Positions 1 through 7,611 of a DNA stretch of 11,793 bases are shown in pieces. How positions within the stretch are numbered: the first letter of the stretch is position 1; each line of letters opens with the position of its first letter. Origin of the DNA: Alphaproteobacteria bacterium (lineage in GTDB: Bacteria; Pseudomonadota; Alphaproteobacteria; Kiloniellales; J153); the NCBI GenBank assembly GCA_003693905.1, contig RFLL01000284.1, positions 1 through 11,793 on the forward strand, in the 5' to 3' direction. The notes under the pieces were generated by a model. That model was not told the origin of the DNA, did not search any database, and saw nothing but the letters and a program-made list of their open reading frames with translations. A program made the position numbers and the translations under genes.

Positions 1-55
1 AACCCTAGTATGCGCGCGGGGGCGGTGCAATCCGCGCGGCCATGCTCGGCCCGCT

Positions 56-979
56 TTATGGGCCCGGAAGCGGCGGCAGCGACAGGAGATAGCGGGCGAT
101 GGCCAGACGGTCGGTATCGCTCAGATGGCCGGTGCTTTCTTCGATCACTTCAGTCATGGCGCCGCCGACGAAATCACCATCGGGCAGGAACCCGGTTTTC
201 AGGAAATAGGCGATGTCCGACTCGCGCCAGCGGCCAATGCCATCGCGCGGATGCGGCGTGATGTTGGGCACTTTCTTGCCGTCGGGACCCGCCGGGTTGC
301 CGGCAAAGGCACGGGTCCGATCCATCGCTCCCAGGATATTGCGTGGCGTATGGCATTCGCCGCAGTGACCCAGGTGATTGACCAGATAGGCGCCGCGGTT
401 CCACACCGCATCGCGGCCCGGATCGGCGACGCGCGCCCCGGCCTCGAAGAACAGCGCCTTCCACGGGCCGAGCAGGACACGGAATCGAAACGGAAATTTC
501 AATTCGTGCGGCCGGTTGGCGCGGGCCACGGGGGCCTGCGCGAACAGGTAGGCCTTGAGGTCGAGAATGTCACGCTCGCGCATCCCGGTGTACGAGGTAT
601 AGGGAAAAGCCGGGTAATAGTGGCGGCCGTCGGGAGCGATGCCCCGGCGCAAGGCACGCAGGAAATCGACATCGCTCCAGCCGCCGATCCCGAAGACGGG
701 ATCAGGGGTGATGTTCGGCGTATAGAAGGTACCGAATGGGGTGACGAGCGCCCGCCCCCCGGCTAGGGGGGCGCCCTTGTTTTTCACATCCGTGTGGCAG
801 GCCAGACAGCCCGCGGCGCGAAAGATGTAGGCGCCACGGGCAACCGGATCCGTCCGCGCCGTCGGGTCGAGATCCGATGTCGCGGCTGCACCGGCCGGGC
901 CTGCCCATGCCAGTACTGCCGCAAAAAAAACGCATGCGGCAATGCCCCCGCAACGCGCGGAGCGGCGCAGATCACACAC
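56..979 (-). CDS. Exported diheme c-type cytochrome (alcohol/gluconate dehydrogenase cytochrome-subunit family)
   Basis: This 307-residue protein is predicted to be a periplasmic or membrane-attached electron carrier. Residues 1-32 form a signal peptide: a basic Arg-rich start, then a hydrophobic stretch ending near Ala-Gly-Ala-Ala. Two CxxCH haem sites are visible, C58-L-A-C61-H62 and C206-G-E-C209-H210. M133 (in SYTGMRERD) and M275 (in GGAMTEV) sit where the sixth axial ligands lie in this family. Each domain carries the TPNITP or PNITPHP-type motif typical of cytochrome subunits of quinoprotein or flavoprotein dehydrogenases. Those subunits often carry three haems and are longer; only two are present here. 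The start is GTG with only a weak purine-rich stretch upstream, chosen because it gives an intact signal peptide. It lies 8 bases after the c556-like cytochrome gene, so the two are probably co-transcribed. No dehydrogenase partner is in view, so its electron donor is unknown. Confidence 0.9.
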   Translation of the reverse strand: MCDLRRSARCGGIAACVFFAAVLAWAGPAGAAATSDLDPTARTDPVARGAYIFRAAGCLACHTDVKNKGAPLAGGRALVTPFGTFYTPNITPDPVFGIGGWSDVDFLRALRRGIAPDGRHYYPAFPYTSYTGMRERDILDLKAYLFAQAPVARANRPHELKFPFRFRVLLGPWKALFFEAGARVADPGRDAVWNRGAYLVNHLGHCGECHTPRNILGAMDRTRAFAGNPAGPDGKKVPNITPHPRDGIGRWRESDIAYFLKTGFLPDGDFVGGAMTEVIEESTGHLSDTDRLAIARYLLSLPPLPGP

Positions 980-987
980 GGTGCGGG

Positions 988-1452
988 TTATTTTTTCTCA
1001 GCCCGGAACGGCTTGTGGCAGCCACCGCAGGCCTTGCCCATGTTCTGGAGCTGCGCCCCGATCGCCGCCGCGTCCCCGCCGCCTTCGGCGACCTGGATCA
1101 TCCGCGCGCTTTCCTCCTGGAGCTTTCTGGCCGCCGCCTCGAACTTCGCCCAGTCGGCCCAGATGTCCGGCAGAGCCCGGGTTTCGGCGAACGCTGCGCG
1201 ATCGCTTCCCTTGGGGAACAGATCCGGTATCAGTTTGCTCATGTCGTGGATCGCCCGGGCGTGGGCGGCAACATGGCCGATGAAGCTGACCTCGCCCTTG
1301 GCCACCCCGACGATGGCCCCGGTGTGGCCGCCGATCGCCTTCATCACCGCCTGGCGATACTTGATGATGTTGGCCGGCTCGTCGACGGCCATCGCCTGGG
1401 CCGACAGCGCCACGGTGGCACTAGTAATCAGAGCAAACATCGTCTTGCGCAT
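988..1452 (-). CDS. Exported cytochrome c'/c556-family protein
   Basis: This is a 154-residue precursor of a four-helix-bundle c-type cytochrome (Cytochrom_C_2 family). Residues 1-22 are a signal peptide (MRKTMFALIT start, Ala-rich end at AQAMA). The haem site is at the extreme C terminus, C142-G-G-C145-H146 followed by KPFRAEKK, as expected for this family. Helix 1 carries KYRQAVMK (31-38). Aligned by eye on the KYRQ motif of Achromobacter cytochrome c', Met37 falls at the distal Leu16 position, which suggests a six-coordinate c556-type electron carrier and not a five-coordinate NO-binding c'. The reading frame is open upstream to 1557, but the start at 1452 has a GGAGGA ribosome binding site 5 bases away and starts the signal peptide directly. 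It is the first gene of a two-gene cytochrome unit, divergent from the LOG gene. Confidence 0.92.
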   Translation of the reverse strand: MRKTMFALITSATVALSAQAMAVDEPANIIKYRQAVMKAIGGHTGAIVGVAKGEVSFIGHVAAHARAIHDMSKLIPDLFPKGSDRAAFAETRALPDIWADWAKFEAAARKLQEESARMIQVAEGGGDAAAIGAQLQNMGKACGGCHKPFRAEKK

Positions 1453-1457
1453 GATCT

Positions 1458-1463
1458 TCCTCC
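1458..1463 (-). promoter_or_regulatory. Ribosome binding site of the c556-like cytochrome gene
   Basis: GGAGGA on the minus strand lies 5 bases before the ATG at 1452. It decides the start against the longer in-frame reading that begins at 1557, which would place 35 uncharged-to-mixed residues in front of the signal peptide. Confidence 0.8.
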
Positions 1464-1603
1464 CCTCGTCGTTCAACCATATCCGGACCGCTTTGCGCTC
1501 TTCCAGACCCATCCCCCCCGTCGTGCATCCGCAGTCGACAAGGTTGCGAGTGGCCACTTGCGTATCCTCCCGCTAAGGTAAGCGTAATTTCGGATGTGGC
1601 GCG

Positions 1604-1640
1604 ATCATGCTGTGCTCACGATTTCGTGAGCCTGCATGAT
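1604..1640. promoter_or_regulatory. Two-tier inverted repeat, candidate operator upstream of the LOG gene
   Basis: The inner arms GCTCACGA (1614-1621) and TCGTGAGC (1624-1631) are perfectly complementary around a TT centre. The outer arms ATCATGC (1604-1610) and GCATGAT (1634-1640) are also perfectly complementary, separated from the inner arms by 3 and 2 unpaired bases. That is 15 paired positions in 37 bases. A 2-base loop is too tight for a normal RNA hairpin, no T-run follows, and both flanking genes point away, so a terminator is unlikely. A protein-binding dyad at the divergent promoters is the better reading. The regulator is unknown. Confidence 0.55.
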
Positions 1641-1659
1641 TCCGGCTGCCAGGATCACC

Positions 1660-1663
1660 GAGG
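1660..1663 (+). promoter_or_regulatory. Probable ribosome binding site of the LOG gene
   Basis: GAGG lies 11 bases before the ATG at 1675. The spacing is long, but the alternative in-frame ATG at 1636 has no purine-rich site and lies inside the outer arm of the inverted repeat. This favours 1675 as the start. Confidence 0.4.
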
Positions 1664-1674
1664 TACACCCGGTC

Positions 1675-2259
1675 ATGGCGGATATCAGATCCCTGTGCGT
1701 GTATTGCGGCTCCTCCGATGCCGGCGATCCGGGCCACCGGGCGGCGGCACATGCGCTTGGCCGGATGGCCGCCGGACGCGGAATCACGATCATCTTCGGC
1801 GGCGGCCATGTCGGCCTGATGGGGGCGCTCGCCGACGGGGCGCTCGGCGCCGGCGGGCGTGTGATCGGGATCATTCCCGAGCACCTGATGGCCCGGGAGG
1901 TTGCCCACGCGGGAGTTTCGGAAATGATCGTTACCGATTCCATGCACACCCGCAAACGACGCATGTTCGAGCTGTCGGATGCTTTTTGCATCCTGCCCGG
2001 CGGCATGGGGACGCTCGACGAGACGTTCGAAATCATCACTTGGAAGCAGCTCGGCCTGCACGACAAGCCGATTATCCTGGTCAATCTGAACGGATTCTGG
2101 GACCCGCTGCTGGCGATGATCGAGCATCAGGCCGAGGGTGGCTACATCCGCCCGCAGCATGTCGGCCTGCTGCGGGTGGTCGCGCGTATCGAATCGGTTT
2201 TCGAAGCCCTGACCGTGGCGCCGGCGGCCGCAGTGGCACCGCGCGAGGATCGCCTGTAA
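1675..2259 (+). CDS. LOG-family protein (TIGR00730; cytokinin riboside 5'-monophosphate phosphoribohydrolase type)
   Basis: This 194-residue cytosolic Rossmann-like protein belongs to the LOG family, whose members hydrolyse nucleoside 5'-monophosphates at the N-glycosidic bond to free the base and ribose 5-phosphate. Visible family marks are VYCGSS (9-14), the phosphate-binding FGGGHVGLMG (41-50), MHTRKRRM (90-97, containing the conserved Arg-Lys) and the signature PGGMGTLDE (108-116) with catalytic Glu116. The length is typical. The start at ATG 1675 begins at the conserved beta strand; an in-frame ATG at 1636 would add 13 non-conserved residues. The C-terminal tail (about 182-194, Ala/Pro-rich) is not conserved. 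Bacterial LOG proteins are usually housekeeping nucleotide hydrolases, so cytokinin production cannot be concluded. It is followed by icd on the same strand after 123 bases that contain a promoter candidate, so it is probably a separate transcript. Confidence 0.92.
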   Translation: MADIRSLCVYCGSSDAGDPGHRAAAHALGRMAAGRGITIIFGGGHVGLMGALADGALGAGGRVIGIIPEHLMAREVAHAGVSEMIVTDSMHTRKRRMFELSDAFCILPGGMGTLDETFEIITWKQLGLHDKPIILVNLNGFWDPLLAMIEHQAEGGYIRPQHVGLLRVVARIESVFEALTVAPAAAVAPREDRL

Positions 2260-2300
2260 CCGCATCGGCAGGTGCCTCCCCCGGGACCGGGCCGGCTTTC

Positions 2301-2328
2301 TTGCACTGCGGAAAAAGGTTGGTATCTT
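2301..2328 (+). promoter_or_regulatory. Candidate promoter of icd
   Basis: TTGCAC at 2301-2306 and TATCTT at 2323-2328 are separated by 16 bases. They resemble the sigma-70-type pattern of alphaproteobacteria, which often starts CTTG. Transcription would start near 2335 and leave a leader of about 48 bases. The match is moderate and found by eye. The A-rich stretch at 2311-2316 lies in the spacer. Confidence 0.4.
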
Positions 2329-2370
2329 CGCGGCGCGACCGCAAGCGGCGCAATGTCCGGGATGAACGGC

Positions 2371-2376
2371 AGGAGG
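2371..2376 (+). promoter_or_regulatory. Ribosome binding site of icd
   Basis: AGGAGG lies 6 bases before the ATG at 2383. It decides the start against the longer in-frame reading beginning at 2272, whose extra 37 residues do not resemble isocitrate dehydrogenase. Confidence 0.85.
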
Positions 2377-2382
2377 CTCTCC

Positions 2383-3600
2383 ATGGCAAAGATCAAGGTC
2401 AAGAACCCCATCGTCGAACTCGACGGCGACGAGATGACCCGGATCATCTGGGCAATGATCAAGGAGAAGCTGATCCTGCCCCACCTGGATATCGACCTGA
2501 AGTACTATGACCTGTCGATTCAGAACCGTGACGCCACCGACGATCAGGTCACCGTCGAGGCCGCCCATGCGATCAGGAAATACGGCGTCGGCGTCAAATG
2601 CGCGACGATCACGCCGGATGAAGCACGGGTCAAGGAGTTCAACCTCAAGAAGATGTGGCGTTCGCCCAACGGCACCATCCGCAACATTCTGGGCGGCACC
2701 GTGTTTCGCCAGCCGATCATCGTGCGCAACGTTCCGCGGCTGGTCCCTAACTGGACACAGCCGATCGTGATCGGCCGTCATGCCTTCGGAGACCAGTACC
2801 GGGCCACCGATTTCCGGGTTCCCGGTCCCGGCAAGCTGACCATGACCTTTCAGCCGGCCGACGGCGGCGAGGCGGTCACCTACGAGATTTACGACTTCCC
2901 CGGCAGCGGCGTCGCCATGGGCATGTACAATCTGGACGACTCGATCCGCGGCTTTGCCCGGGCCTGTTTCAACTATGCCCTCGATCTCGGCTGGCCGGTC
3001 TATCTGTCGACCAAGAACACCATCCTCAAAGCCTATGACGGCCGCTTCAAGGACCTGTTCCAGGAGGTCTACGACACCGAATTCAAGGATAAGTTCGAGG
3101 CCAAAGGCATCAGCTACGAACACCGCCTGATCGACGACATGGTCGCCGCCGCTCTCAAATGGTCGGGCGGTTTCGTGTGGGCGTGCAAGAACTACGACGG
3201 CGACGTGCAGTCCGACACCGTCGCCCAGGGTTTCGGCTCGCTCGGCCTCATGACCTCGGTGCTGATGACCCCCGACGGCAAGACCGTAGAGGCCGAGGCG
3301 GCCCATGGTACCGTGACCCGGCACTACCGGGAGTACCAGAAGGGGCGACCGACATCGACCAACCCGATCGCCTCGATCTTCGCCTGGACCCGGGGCCTCT
3401 ATTACCGCGGCACGTTCGATGCCACGCCCGATGTCGTGAACTTCGCCGAGACGCTGGAAAAGGTATGCGTCTCGACCGTGGAAAACGGCGACATGACCAA
3501 GGATCTGGCGCTGCTTATCGGCCCGGAACAGACGTGGCTGACGACCGAGGAGTTCATGGCCAGGCTGGAGGAAAATCTGGGCGCCGCACTCGGTTCATAG
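2383..3600 (+). CDS. icd: NADP-dependent isocitrate dehydrogenase (homodimeric, eukaryote-type)
   Basis: This 405-residue enzyme catalyses oxidative decarboxylation of isocitrate to 2-oxoglutarate with NADP in the TCA cycle, in the cytosol. Its length and sequence match the dimeric eukaryote-like subfamily (TIGR00127) common in alphaproteobacteria, not the E. coli type. Substrate-binding residues are visible in SPNGTIRN (94-101; S94, N96, R100), R109 and [13 protein letters not shown] (131-143; R132, Y139). K211 is the catalytic lysine of the STKNT motif. Metal-binding aspartates are D251, D274 and D278 (YDGDVQSD). R313 and H314 in HGTVTRHY (308-315) are the NADP 2'-phosphate contacts, supporting NADP over NAD. 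All key residues are intact. A strong AGGAGG site fixes the start. The cyclophilin gene follows 15 bases downstream with no terminator between. Confidence 0.97.
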   Translation: MAKIKVKNPIVELDGDEMTRIIWAMIKEKLILPHLDIDLKYYDLSIQNRDATDDQVTVEAAHAIRKYGVGVKCATITPDEARVKEFNLKKMWRSPNGTIRNILGGTVFRQPIIVRNVPRLVPNWTQPIVIGRHAFGDQYRATDFRVPGPGKLTMTFQPADGGEAVTYEIYDFPGSGVAMGMYNLDDSIRGFARACFNYALDLGWPVYLSTKNTILKAYDGRFKDLFQEVYDTEFKDKFEAKGISYEHRLIDDMVAAALKWSGGFVWACKNYDGDVQSDTVAQGFGSLGLMTSVLMTPDGKTVEAEAAHGTVTRHYREYQKGRPTSTNPIASIFAWTRGLYYRGTFDATPDVVNFAETLEKVCVSTVENGDMTKDLALLIGPEQTWLTTEEFMARLEENLGAALGS

Positions 3601-3615
3601 ACAGGGCAAATAATT

Positions 3616-4179
3616 ATGAACAAGTTGTTGAAATTCATCGTGTCAATCTGCATGGGGGCGAGTCTTTCCATGGCCAGTGCCGCGGCGCAAAACGCGCCGG
3701 ATCCCGAAAACGTCCTGGTCATGGAGCTGAAATCCGGCCGTGTCCTGATCGAGATGCTGCCCGAGATCGCGCCCAATCACGTCGCCCGGATCAAGGAGCT
3801 GGTGCGCGCCGGGTTCTATGACGGCATCGTCTTTCACCGCGTCATCGACGGCTTCATGGCCCAGACCGGCGACCCCACCGGTACCGGCACCGGCGGCTCG
3901 GGACAGAAGATCAAGGCGGAATTTTCGCGCGAGCCGTTCCTGCGCGGCACCGTCGGCATGGCCCGGGCCCGGGATCCGGACAGCGCCGACAGCCAGTTCT
4001 TCATCACCTTCGCCCCGGCGCCTTATCTGGACGGCCAGTACACGGTCTGGGGGCGGGTCATCGAGGGCATGGAGCATGTCGACGCGATCAAGAAGGCACC
4101 GCCCGGCCGGCGCAGCGGCATGGTCGATGATCCGGACCAGATCATCCGCATGCGGATCCTGGCCGACATCCAGCAGTAA
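3616..4179 (+). CDS. Periplasmic cyclophilin-type peptidyl-prolyl cis-trans isomerase
   Basis: This 187-residue precursor is predicted to be exported. Residues 1-25 form a signal peptide (MNKLLKF, a hydrophobic core, SAAAQ). The mature part is a compact cyclophilin domain that speeds proline isomerisation during folding of envelope proteins. Family motifs are FHRVIDGFMAQTGDPTGTG (73-91; catalytic Arg75, Gln83), ADSQFFITF (124-132) and LDGQYTVWGRV (138-148). Tyr137 lies at the position of the cyclosporin-contacting Trp of human cyclophilin A, as in many bacterial forms, so cyclosporin sensitivity is probably low (inference). The start ATG follows an AT-rich leader (AATAATT) with only a weak CAGGG upstream. 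The gene begins 15 bases after icd and is probably read on the same transcript. A cytosolic PpiB-like role is unlikely given the signal peptide. Confidence 0.94.
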   Translation: MNKLLKFIVSICMGASLSMASAAAQNAPDPENVLVMELKSGRVLIEMLPEIAPNHVARIKELVRAGFYDGIVFHRVIDGFMAQTGDPTGTGTGGSGQKIKAEFSREPFLRGTVGMARARDPDSADSQFFITFAPAPYLDGQYTVWGRVIEGMEHVDAIKKAPPGRRSGMVDDPDQIIRMRILADIQQ

Positions 4180-4256
4180 CCCGGCACCCGCAATCCCGGC
4201 AGCCATGGACCGGCGCCGCGCTTCAGGCTCGAGTCCGGTCGGGGGATAAGGACAAC

Positions 4257-5150
4257 ATGGAAAACCAGGACCAGTATATCGAGATGGCGCGGGCCTTCGT
4301 GGAAGTCGCGATCGGGTACGGGCTCGATCTGGCCGGCGCCCTCGTGATCCTGATCGTCGGCTGGATCGCCGCCGGCTGGGCACGTTCCAGCGTCCGCCGT
4401 GCCCTCGACCGGGTGCCCGGCATCGACGACACCCTGAAGCCGTTCTTCGCCAGCACGGTCCGCTATGTCATTCTGGTCTTCGTTCTCGTCGCCGTGCTGG
4501 CCCAGTTCGGCGTCGAGACGACCAGCATCATCGCCATGCTGGGCGGTGCCGCCCTGGCCATCGGTCTGGCCTTGCAGGGTACACTTCAGAACATCGCCGC
4601 CGGCATGATGCTGCTGTTGCTGCGCCCGTTCCGGGCCGGCGATTACATAGATGCCGAGGGCCTGGGCGGCACCGTCAATGAAATCGGCCTGTTCACGACC
4701 CGGATGAGCACCGCCGACGGCGTCTACCGCGAGGTTCCCAACTCGATGCTGTGGAACCGCGCGATCACCAATTACAGCCGCCTGCCGACGCGGCGTCTCG
4801 ACGTTACCGTCGGCATCTCCTATGCCGACGACATCGAAACGGCGTCCGCGGTTCTCATGGCATTGCTGGAGAGCGACGAGCGCGTGCACAAGGAGCCCGC
4901 CCCCCAGGTCCTGGTTCAGGCTCTGGCCGACAGTTCGGTCAACCTGATGATGCGCTGCTGGACCAGCACCTCGGATTACTGGGCGCTGCTGTTCGAGCTC
5001 AACAAGGCGGCGAAACAGCGTCTGGAAGCGGCCGGGTTCACCATTCCGTTCCCGCAGCGCGACGTTCACCTGCACGAGGTCAAGGCGGCCAGAGCCGTCA
5101 GGTCGACCTCGGCACGCAAAGCACCGGCCACATCATCGCGCCGCAAGTAG
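4257..5150 (+). CDS. Small-conductance mechanosensitive channel, MscS family
   Basis: This 297-residue inner-membrane protein opens under membrane tension to release solutes during hypo-osmotic shock. It has the minimal MscS layout: TM1 about 24-42, TM2 about 66-84, and the pore-lining TM3 about 92-123. The Gly/Ala-packed GGAALAIGLALQGTLQNIAAG (96-116) matches the E. coli MscS pore helix. RPFRAGDYID (123-132), TADGVYREVPN (152-162) and ITNYSR (170-175) mark the beta domain, and FPQRDVHL (265-272) marks the end of the alpha/beta domain. A basic Ser/Ala/Arg/Lys tail follows (about 276-297) and is not part of the family core. AAGGA lies 4 bases before the start. The 77 bases from the cyclophilin stop hold no clear promoter or terminator. 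The gene converges on pccB, 35 bases away. Confidence 0.95.
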   Translation: MENQDQYIEMARAFVEVAIGYGLDLAGALVILIVGWIAAGWARSSVRRALDRVPGIDDTLKPFFASTVRYVILVFVLVAVLAQFGVETTSIIAMLGGAALAIGLALQGTLQNIAAGMMLLLLRPFRAGDYIDAEGLGGTVNEIGLFTTRMSTADGVYREVPNSMLWNRAITNYSRLPTRRLDVTVGISYADDIETASAVLMALLESDERVHKEPAPQVLVQALADSSVNLMMRCWTSTSDYWALLFELNKAAKQRLEAAGFTIPFPQRDVHLHEVKAARAVRSTSARKAPATSSRRK

Positions 5151-5185
5151 CAGCGAGCCGCCTGCCCCGCCCTTGCCCCGCCCGC

Positions 5186-6718
<1,533 letters not shown>

Positions 6719-6850
6719 GCCCCCGTGTCCCCTGCCTGAATCGTGATCGGTTGCCGGCCCAGCACATAGCACGGGCAGACGGACAGGACCAGACGACCCC
6801 GCCCCGCCGGCCGCTTTCCCCGGGGCCCCTCGCTTCCGGTCGGCGCCGCC
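6719..6850. other. 132-base spacer between the ATP12 gene and pccB
   Basis: The spacer contains the pccB ribosome binding site and a self-complementary GGGGCCCC within a very GC-rich stretch. There is no run of T on the coding strand that would make a terminator, and no convincing promoter was seen. pccB could be read through from upstream or have its own promoter here. Confidence 0.4.
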
Positions 6851-7573
6851 TCAGGAAGCGGTGCGGAGCAGAGCAAAGATCCGGGCCGCGGCGACCAGGT
6901 CATCGCGAACGGCGGTACGGCGGGCTTCCGCTTCGGGGTCGCGGCCCCACCGTTCGGCCTGGTAGGTTTCATCGAGGCTGGCGGCCTCGAATGCGGCCGC
7001 GGCATCGATATGCCCGGCCCGGAGCGCCAGAGCGATGATCAGCGAGCCGGCCGCCCGCACCGCGCTGGCCAGTGCCGCCAGTTCGATATCGCTTGCCCCT
7101 GTCACGACCCGGCGCAACGCATCCAGGCTGGCTTGCGGCTGGGTGATCGACACGATGCCCGAGGTGACCGCAAGCGGTGCGTCGTAGCTCAGCGCCGCCC
7201 AGTCGAGCAGCGGCTGCCACAGGGCCTGCTGGCGCGCCGCCAGATCGCGCGGCGCTTCGGCGCGGTAGCAGAGAAGATCGTGCCCGGCGTAGGCGGCGAT
7301 CTCGTCGATCACGCGCGCGCGCTCGGGGGCGACCAGATCGAGGGCGGTGCAGCACAAGGCCGTCAGCGCCATGTACCGGCGGTCGATCTCTTCTTCCTGT
7401 GCGGCCCACTCCGCCGCCACCGCTTCGGCCAAAGCCGGGTTGTCGACAACCAGGACCGCCTTGGCCGGGGTATGCACCGGCCGTCCGTCGAGCAGGATGC
7501 GAAACCCGCGCCCCCCGGGGTCCGGGGCTGCTGTTGCCGATTTATAGAAGCGCCGGATTTTTCCCTGCCACAC
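6851..7573 (-). CDS. ATP12-family chaperone for F1 ATP synthase assembly
   Basis: This 240-residue cytosolic protein is of the ATP12 type (COG5387), which in mitochondria binds the F1 alpha subunit before alpha3-beta3 assembly. Homologues are frequent in alphaproteobacteria. Visible marks are RRFYKS (7-12), FRILLDGRPVHTPAK (24-38), LAEAVAAEWAAQ (48-59), AYAGHDLLCYRAEAP (94-108), ITQPQ (147-151) and DETYQAERWGRDPEAEARR (200-218), the most characteristic block. The start is GTG, with GGAAGG 9 bases upstream. An ATG 8 bases earlier is in a different frame and opens only a 72-codon decoy. The gene lies 38 bases after the AsmA-family gene and 132 bases before pccB on the same strand. Its direct role in this organism is inferred from family membership. 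Confidence 0.9.
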   Translation of the reverse strand: MWQGKIRRFYKSATAAPDPGGRGFRILLDGRPVHTPAKAVLVVDNPALAEAVAAEWAAQEEEIDRRYMALTALCCTALDLVAPERARVIDEIAAYAGHDLLCYRAEAPRDLAARQQALWQPLLDWAALSYDAPLAVTSGIVSITQPQASLDALRRVVTGASDIELAALASAVRAAGSLIIALALRAGHIDAAAAFEAASLDETYQAERWGRDPEAEARRTAVRDDLVAAARIFALLRTAS

Positions 7574-7582
7574 CGCTTCATA

Positions 7583-7588
7583 CCTTCC
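7583..7588 (-). promoter_or_regulatory. Ribosome binding site deciding the GTG start of the ATP12 gene
   Basis: GGAAGG on the minus strand lies 9 bases before GTG 7573. The out-of-frame ATG ending at 7579 sits one base from this site, too close for normal initiation. Confidence 0.6.
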
Positions 7589-7611
7589 GCTATTCGCGCC
7601 TTTGATCTTCT

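Larger units (their letters stand above)
1453..1674. other. Divergent intergenic region between cytochrome and LOG genes
   Basis: These 222 bases must hold the promoters of the cytochrome pair (minus strand) and of the LOG gene (plus strand). I could not find a convincing -35/-10 pair in either direction. The only strong structure is the inverted repeat at 1604-1640, listed separately. Confidence 0.6.

Noticed and set aside
1..55. Sequence left of the diheme cytochrome stop as a separate small gene
   Set aside because: The only open frame (from position 10, plus strand) runs antisense into the cytochrome gene and shows no ribosome binding site or domain.
1453..1557. A 35-residue N-terminal extension of the c556-like cytochrome
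   Set aside because: The start at 1452 has a strong ribosome binding site and begins a normal signal peptide; the extension would bury it.
1573..3324. A 583-codon open frame on the minus strand, antisense to the LOG gene and icd
   Set aside because: It overlaps two clearly identified genes plus their intergenic gap, has low-complexity composition with no recognisable domain, and is the usual shadow frame of high-GC coding DNA.
4208..4240. Possible hairpin between the cyclophilin and MscS genes (GACCGG and CCGGTC arms)
   Set aside because: Only 6 pairs around a 21-base loop and no T-run; too weak to call a terminator.
5151..5185. Expected bidirectional terminator between convergent MscS and pccB genes
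   Set aside because: The 35-base gap has only a 10-base direct repeat (TGCCCCGCCC at 5163-5172 and 5174-5183) and no hairpin.
6790..6850. GC-rich stretch with GGGGCCCC after the ATP12 gene as a terminator
   Set aside because: The self-complementary core has no loop and no following T-run; it looks like general GC richness.
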